Shown piece after piece: positions 7,390 to 8,891 of a DNA stretch of 8,891 nucleotides; the stretch's first letter is position 1, and each line of letters starts with the position of its first letter. Origin of the DNA: Candidatus Kuenenia stuttgartensis (GTDB lineage Bacteria; Planctomycetota; Planctomycetia; Isosphaerales; Isosphaeraceae); assembly GCA_945872325.1 (NCBI GenBank), contig CAMBZY010000100.1, forward strand, positions 1-8,891, written 5' to 3'. The translations under genes and the position numbers were made by a program. Under the pieces are notes generated by a model. That model ran no database searches and was not told where the DNA came from. It worked only from the letters and a program-made list of their open reading frames with translations.

Positions 7390-7742
7390 GATATTTGGAT
7401 CCCCAGGTGTGATTTAATGATTCAACTGGCGTCACAACGACATTATTCTATCTGAAAATTCAGTCTGTGTCTGCAATATGAAGCATCTGACCAATTTTTT
7501 CCCGTGCCCTTTTGCAATCAAAATCTGGCAGGATATTCCGTTTTGCAATTCACGAACGCTTTCAAATAGAACTCGTTCGGCAAACCCGGCTCGTTTGGGA
7601 TGCTTTCCAACGCAGGCTGATTCAGATGAAATCTGGTGACGTGATTTCAAGGCGTGATTTGCAACGTCAGGGGGTTCACGGAAAGGCCAGAAAAAGAATC
7701 TCTCTGGCCTCTCAATTTTTTTTCTTAACGGGCGGGGCTGAA
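7390..7742. other. 353-base intergenic region between DUF1501 and PPC genes
   Basis: No credible coding frame is seen. Next to the DUF1501 stop is a hairpin (7684-7710, listed separately). The octamer CGTGATTT occurs twice at 7640-7647 and 7653-7660 with 13-base spacing, a related TGTGATTT lies at 7408-7415, and the direct repeat is bracketed by inverted arms TGACGT (7637-7642) and ACGTCA (7664-7669). The part nearest the PPC gene is AT-rich and is the natural place for its promoter. The only candidate I can write down is TTGCAG and TAGAAT on the minus strand with a 20-base spacer, too wide to trust. The length of the gap and the hairpin suggest that the PPC gene begins its own transcript. 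Confidence 0.5.
7684..7723. terminator. Hairpin terminator after the DUF1501 gene
   Basis: AGGCCAGA (7684-7691) pairs perfectly with TCTGGCCT (7703-7710). The stem extends inward through A-T and G-T pairs to leave a loop of about 3 bases. It starts 33 bases after the DUF1501 stop. On the plus strand it is followed by eight Ts at 7716-7723. On the minus strand, where the gene lies, the U-tract is poor (CCTTTCC) and the matching A-run sits before the stem. It therefore looks like an intrinsic terminator that is stronger for antisense transcription, or a bidirectional one with a weak minus-strand side. Confidence 0.5.
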
Positions 7743-8891
7743 TCAGCCCAGAAGTTCTTTACGAACTTTCCCACCGTCCACAATTTCGATCGGACGGTTA
7801 CCAGGTGCCATGAGTTCTTTGTCCGCGACAATACCCAAGGCGTGGTAAACCGTTGTGGCCAAATCTTCTGGCCCGATGGCGTCGCGCTCTGGCTCTGTGG
7901 CCGTGGCGTCGGAGGCTCCAAAAATCGAACCTGCCTTCACTCCACCGCCAGCAAGCACGACGGAGAAAACCTTCGGCCAGTGGTCACGACCACCGTCTTT
8001 ATTGATCTTCGGAGTCCGTCCGAACTCGGACGAAACCATCACAAGAGTCTTCTTGAGCAGGCCTGATCGCTCAAGATCAGTGATCAAGGCGGCATAAGCC
8101 TGGTCAAATGCTGGCATCGAACCACGCATCCCACCCGCGATGCCGGTGTGCATGTCCCATCCACCATAGGAAAGTGTCACGAAACGGACACCTGCCTGAA
8201 CCAGCCTGCGGGCCATCAACATCCGTTGGCCAGCCTGGTTACGACCATATTCATCACGCAGCTTGGCGGGTTCGGCATTGATGTCGAATGCGTCGCGGGC
8301 GGCTTTGGAAGAAATCAGGCTGTAGGCGCGATCGTAGAAGGTGTCCATGGCCTTCAGATTGTCAGCCTTTTCCTTCTTGGCAAAGTGATCGTTGACCGTA
8401 TCCAAAACATTCCGGCGTGTGTTGAATTTCTTCTCATCCACACCCGTCGGGAGATTCAGGTCTTGGACCCGGAAATTGCCGTCGGCAGGATCCGCCCCCA
8501 GAGAGAATGGTGAGAACGAGCTGGAGAGATAGCCTGTGCCCGCAAAATTGGTGGGCATCGAGGGCACACAAACATAAGGAGGCAGGTTGTTACGTGGGCC
8601 ATATTCGTGACTTACGATCGAACCCATGCTTGGATAAACCAGCGCTGGACTCGGCCTGTAGCCGGTAAACATGTTGTGCGTGCCGCGTTCGTGGGCCGCT
8701 TCGCCGTGCGTCATGCTTCGGATGACCGTCAGCTTGTTGGCAATCTGTGCCGTCTTGGGCAGCGTTTCGCAGAACTTTTCGCCTTCGATCCTGGTATTGA
8801 TCGTGCCCAGTTCACCACGGTATTCCACCGGTGCAAACGGCTTTGGATCAAAAGTTTCCTGATGGGCGATGCCGCCAGGCAGAAATATGTG
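7743..8891 (-). CDS. DUF1501 family protein, N-terminus beyond window
   Basis: The frame is open from the right edge (8891) to TGA at 7743-7745: 382 residues of the C-terminal part. The GTG at 8828 is an internal Val, not the start, because the 21 codons before it encode the conserved DUF1501 opening GGIAHQETFDPKP. Other family landmarks, numbered from the edge: HGEAAHERGTHNMFTGY (62-78), GGWDMH (243-248), SSEFGRTPKIN (287-297) and GRDHWP (301-306), then a typical end (RPIEIVDGGKVRKELLG). The family has an alkaline phosphatase/sulfatase-like fold; the D, H and E residues in these motifs are probable metal ligands, but no substrate is known to me. Compared with usual family lengths, roughly 70-100 residues are missing, including the expected Tat signal. 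It lies upstream of the PPC gene on the same strand, with a hairpin between. Pairing of DUF1501 with DUF1549/DUF1553 proteins is characteristic of planctomycetes. Confidence 0.94.
   Translation of the reverse strand, partial: HIFLPGGIAHQETFDPKPFAPVEYRGELGTINTRIEGEKFCETLPKTAQIANKLTVIRSMTHGEAAHERGTHNMFTGYRPSPALVYPSMGSIVSHEYGPRNNLPPYVCVPSMPTNFAGTGYLSSSFSPFSLGADPADGNFRVQDLNLPTGVDEKKFNTRRNVLDTVNDHFAKKEKADNLKAMDTFYDRAYSLISSKAARDAFDINAEPAKLRDEYGRNQAGQRMLMARRLVQAGVRFVTLSYGGWDMHTGIAGGMRGSMPAFDQAYAALITDLERSGLLKKTLVMVSSEFGRTPKINKDGGRDHWPKVFSVVLAGGGVKAGSIFGASDATATEPERDAIGPEDLATTVYHALGIVADKELMAPGNRPIEIVDGGKVRKELLG

Noticed and set aside
7512..8066. 184-residue plus-strand frame starting in the intergenic gap
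   Set aside because: More than half overlaps the DUF1501 coding sequence in antisense, it runs through the terminator hairpin, and the translation looks like random sequence.
8826..8828. GTG as start codon of the DUF1501 gene
   Set aside because: The same frame continues to the window edge and encodes the conserved GGIAHQETFDPKP, so the gene starts outside the window.

Overview
The window looks like a piece of a planctomycete chromosome (order Planctomycetales). The evidence is the protein families: a PSCyt1-type cytochrome domain, a DUF1549 (PSCyt2) plus DUF1553 (PSD1) protein, a DUF1501 protein and a PPC-domain protein. This set is a hallmark of that phylum and of relatives in the PVC group. 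GC content looks moderate (low to mid 50s by eye), which fits Planctopirus, Schlesneria or Gimesia-like lineages, but the genus cannot be fixed from the sequence alone.

All four genes lie on the minus strand, so transcription runs from the right edge to the left edge. (1) 7743-8891: DUF1501 protein, N-terminus cut off by the right edge. (2) 7390-7742: a 353-base gap with a strong hairpin just after the DUF1501 stop and short repeats, probably a transcript boundary plus the promoter of the next unit. (3) 4924-7389: exported 821-residue protein with TIG/Ig-like and two PPC domains and a Pro/Ala tail. (4) 2420-4855 (or 4921): exported DUF1549/DUF1553 protein with two Ig-like (BIG2) domains and two potential haem sites, one CX4CH and one CXXCH. 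(5) 1-2276: PSCyt1 cytochrome domain, then a seven-blade WD40 propeller, then a very long Ala-rich helical region that runs off the left edge. This last gene is open at the left edge and has no stop in the window.

The genes probably work together outside the cytoplasm. Three have clear signal peptides, and DUF1501 proteins are usually exported by the Tat route (that part of the gene is outside the window). Two carry covalent c-type haem motifs. One is a putative metal-dependent hydrolase of the alkaline phosphatase/sulfatase-like fold. Two carry adhesion or scaffold domains. The module occurs in many paralogous copies in planctomycete genomes, but its substrate and biochemical role are not known to me. 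No RNA genes, CRISPR arrays, insertion sequences or phage genes were seen. The long plus-strand open frames are antisense shadows of the four genes.
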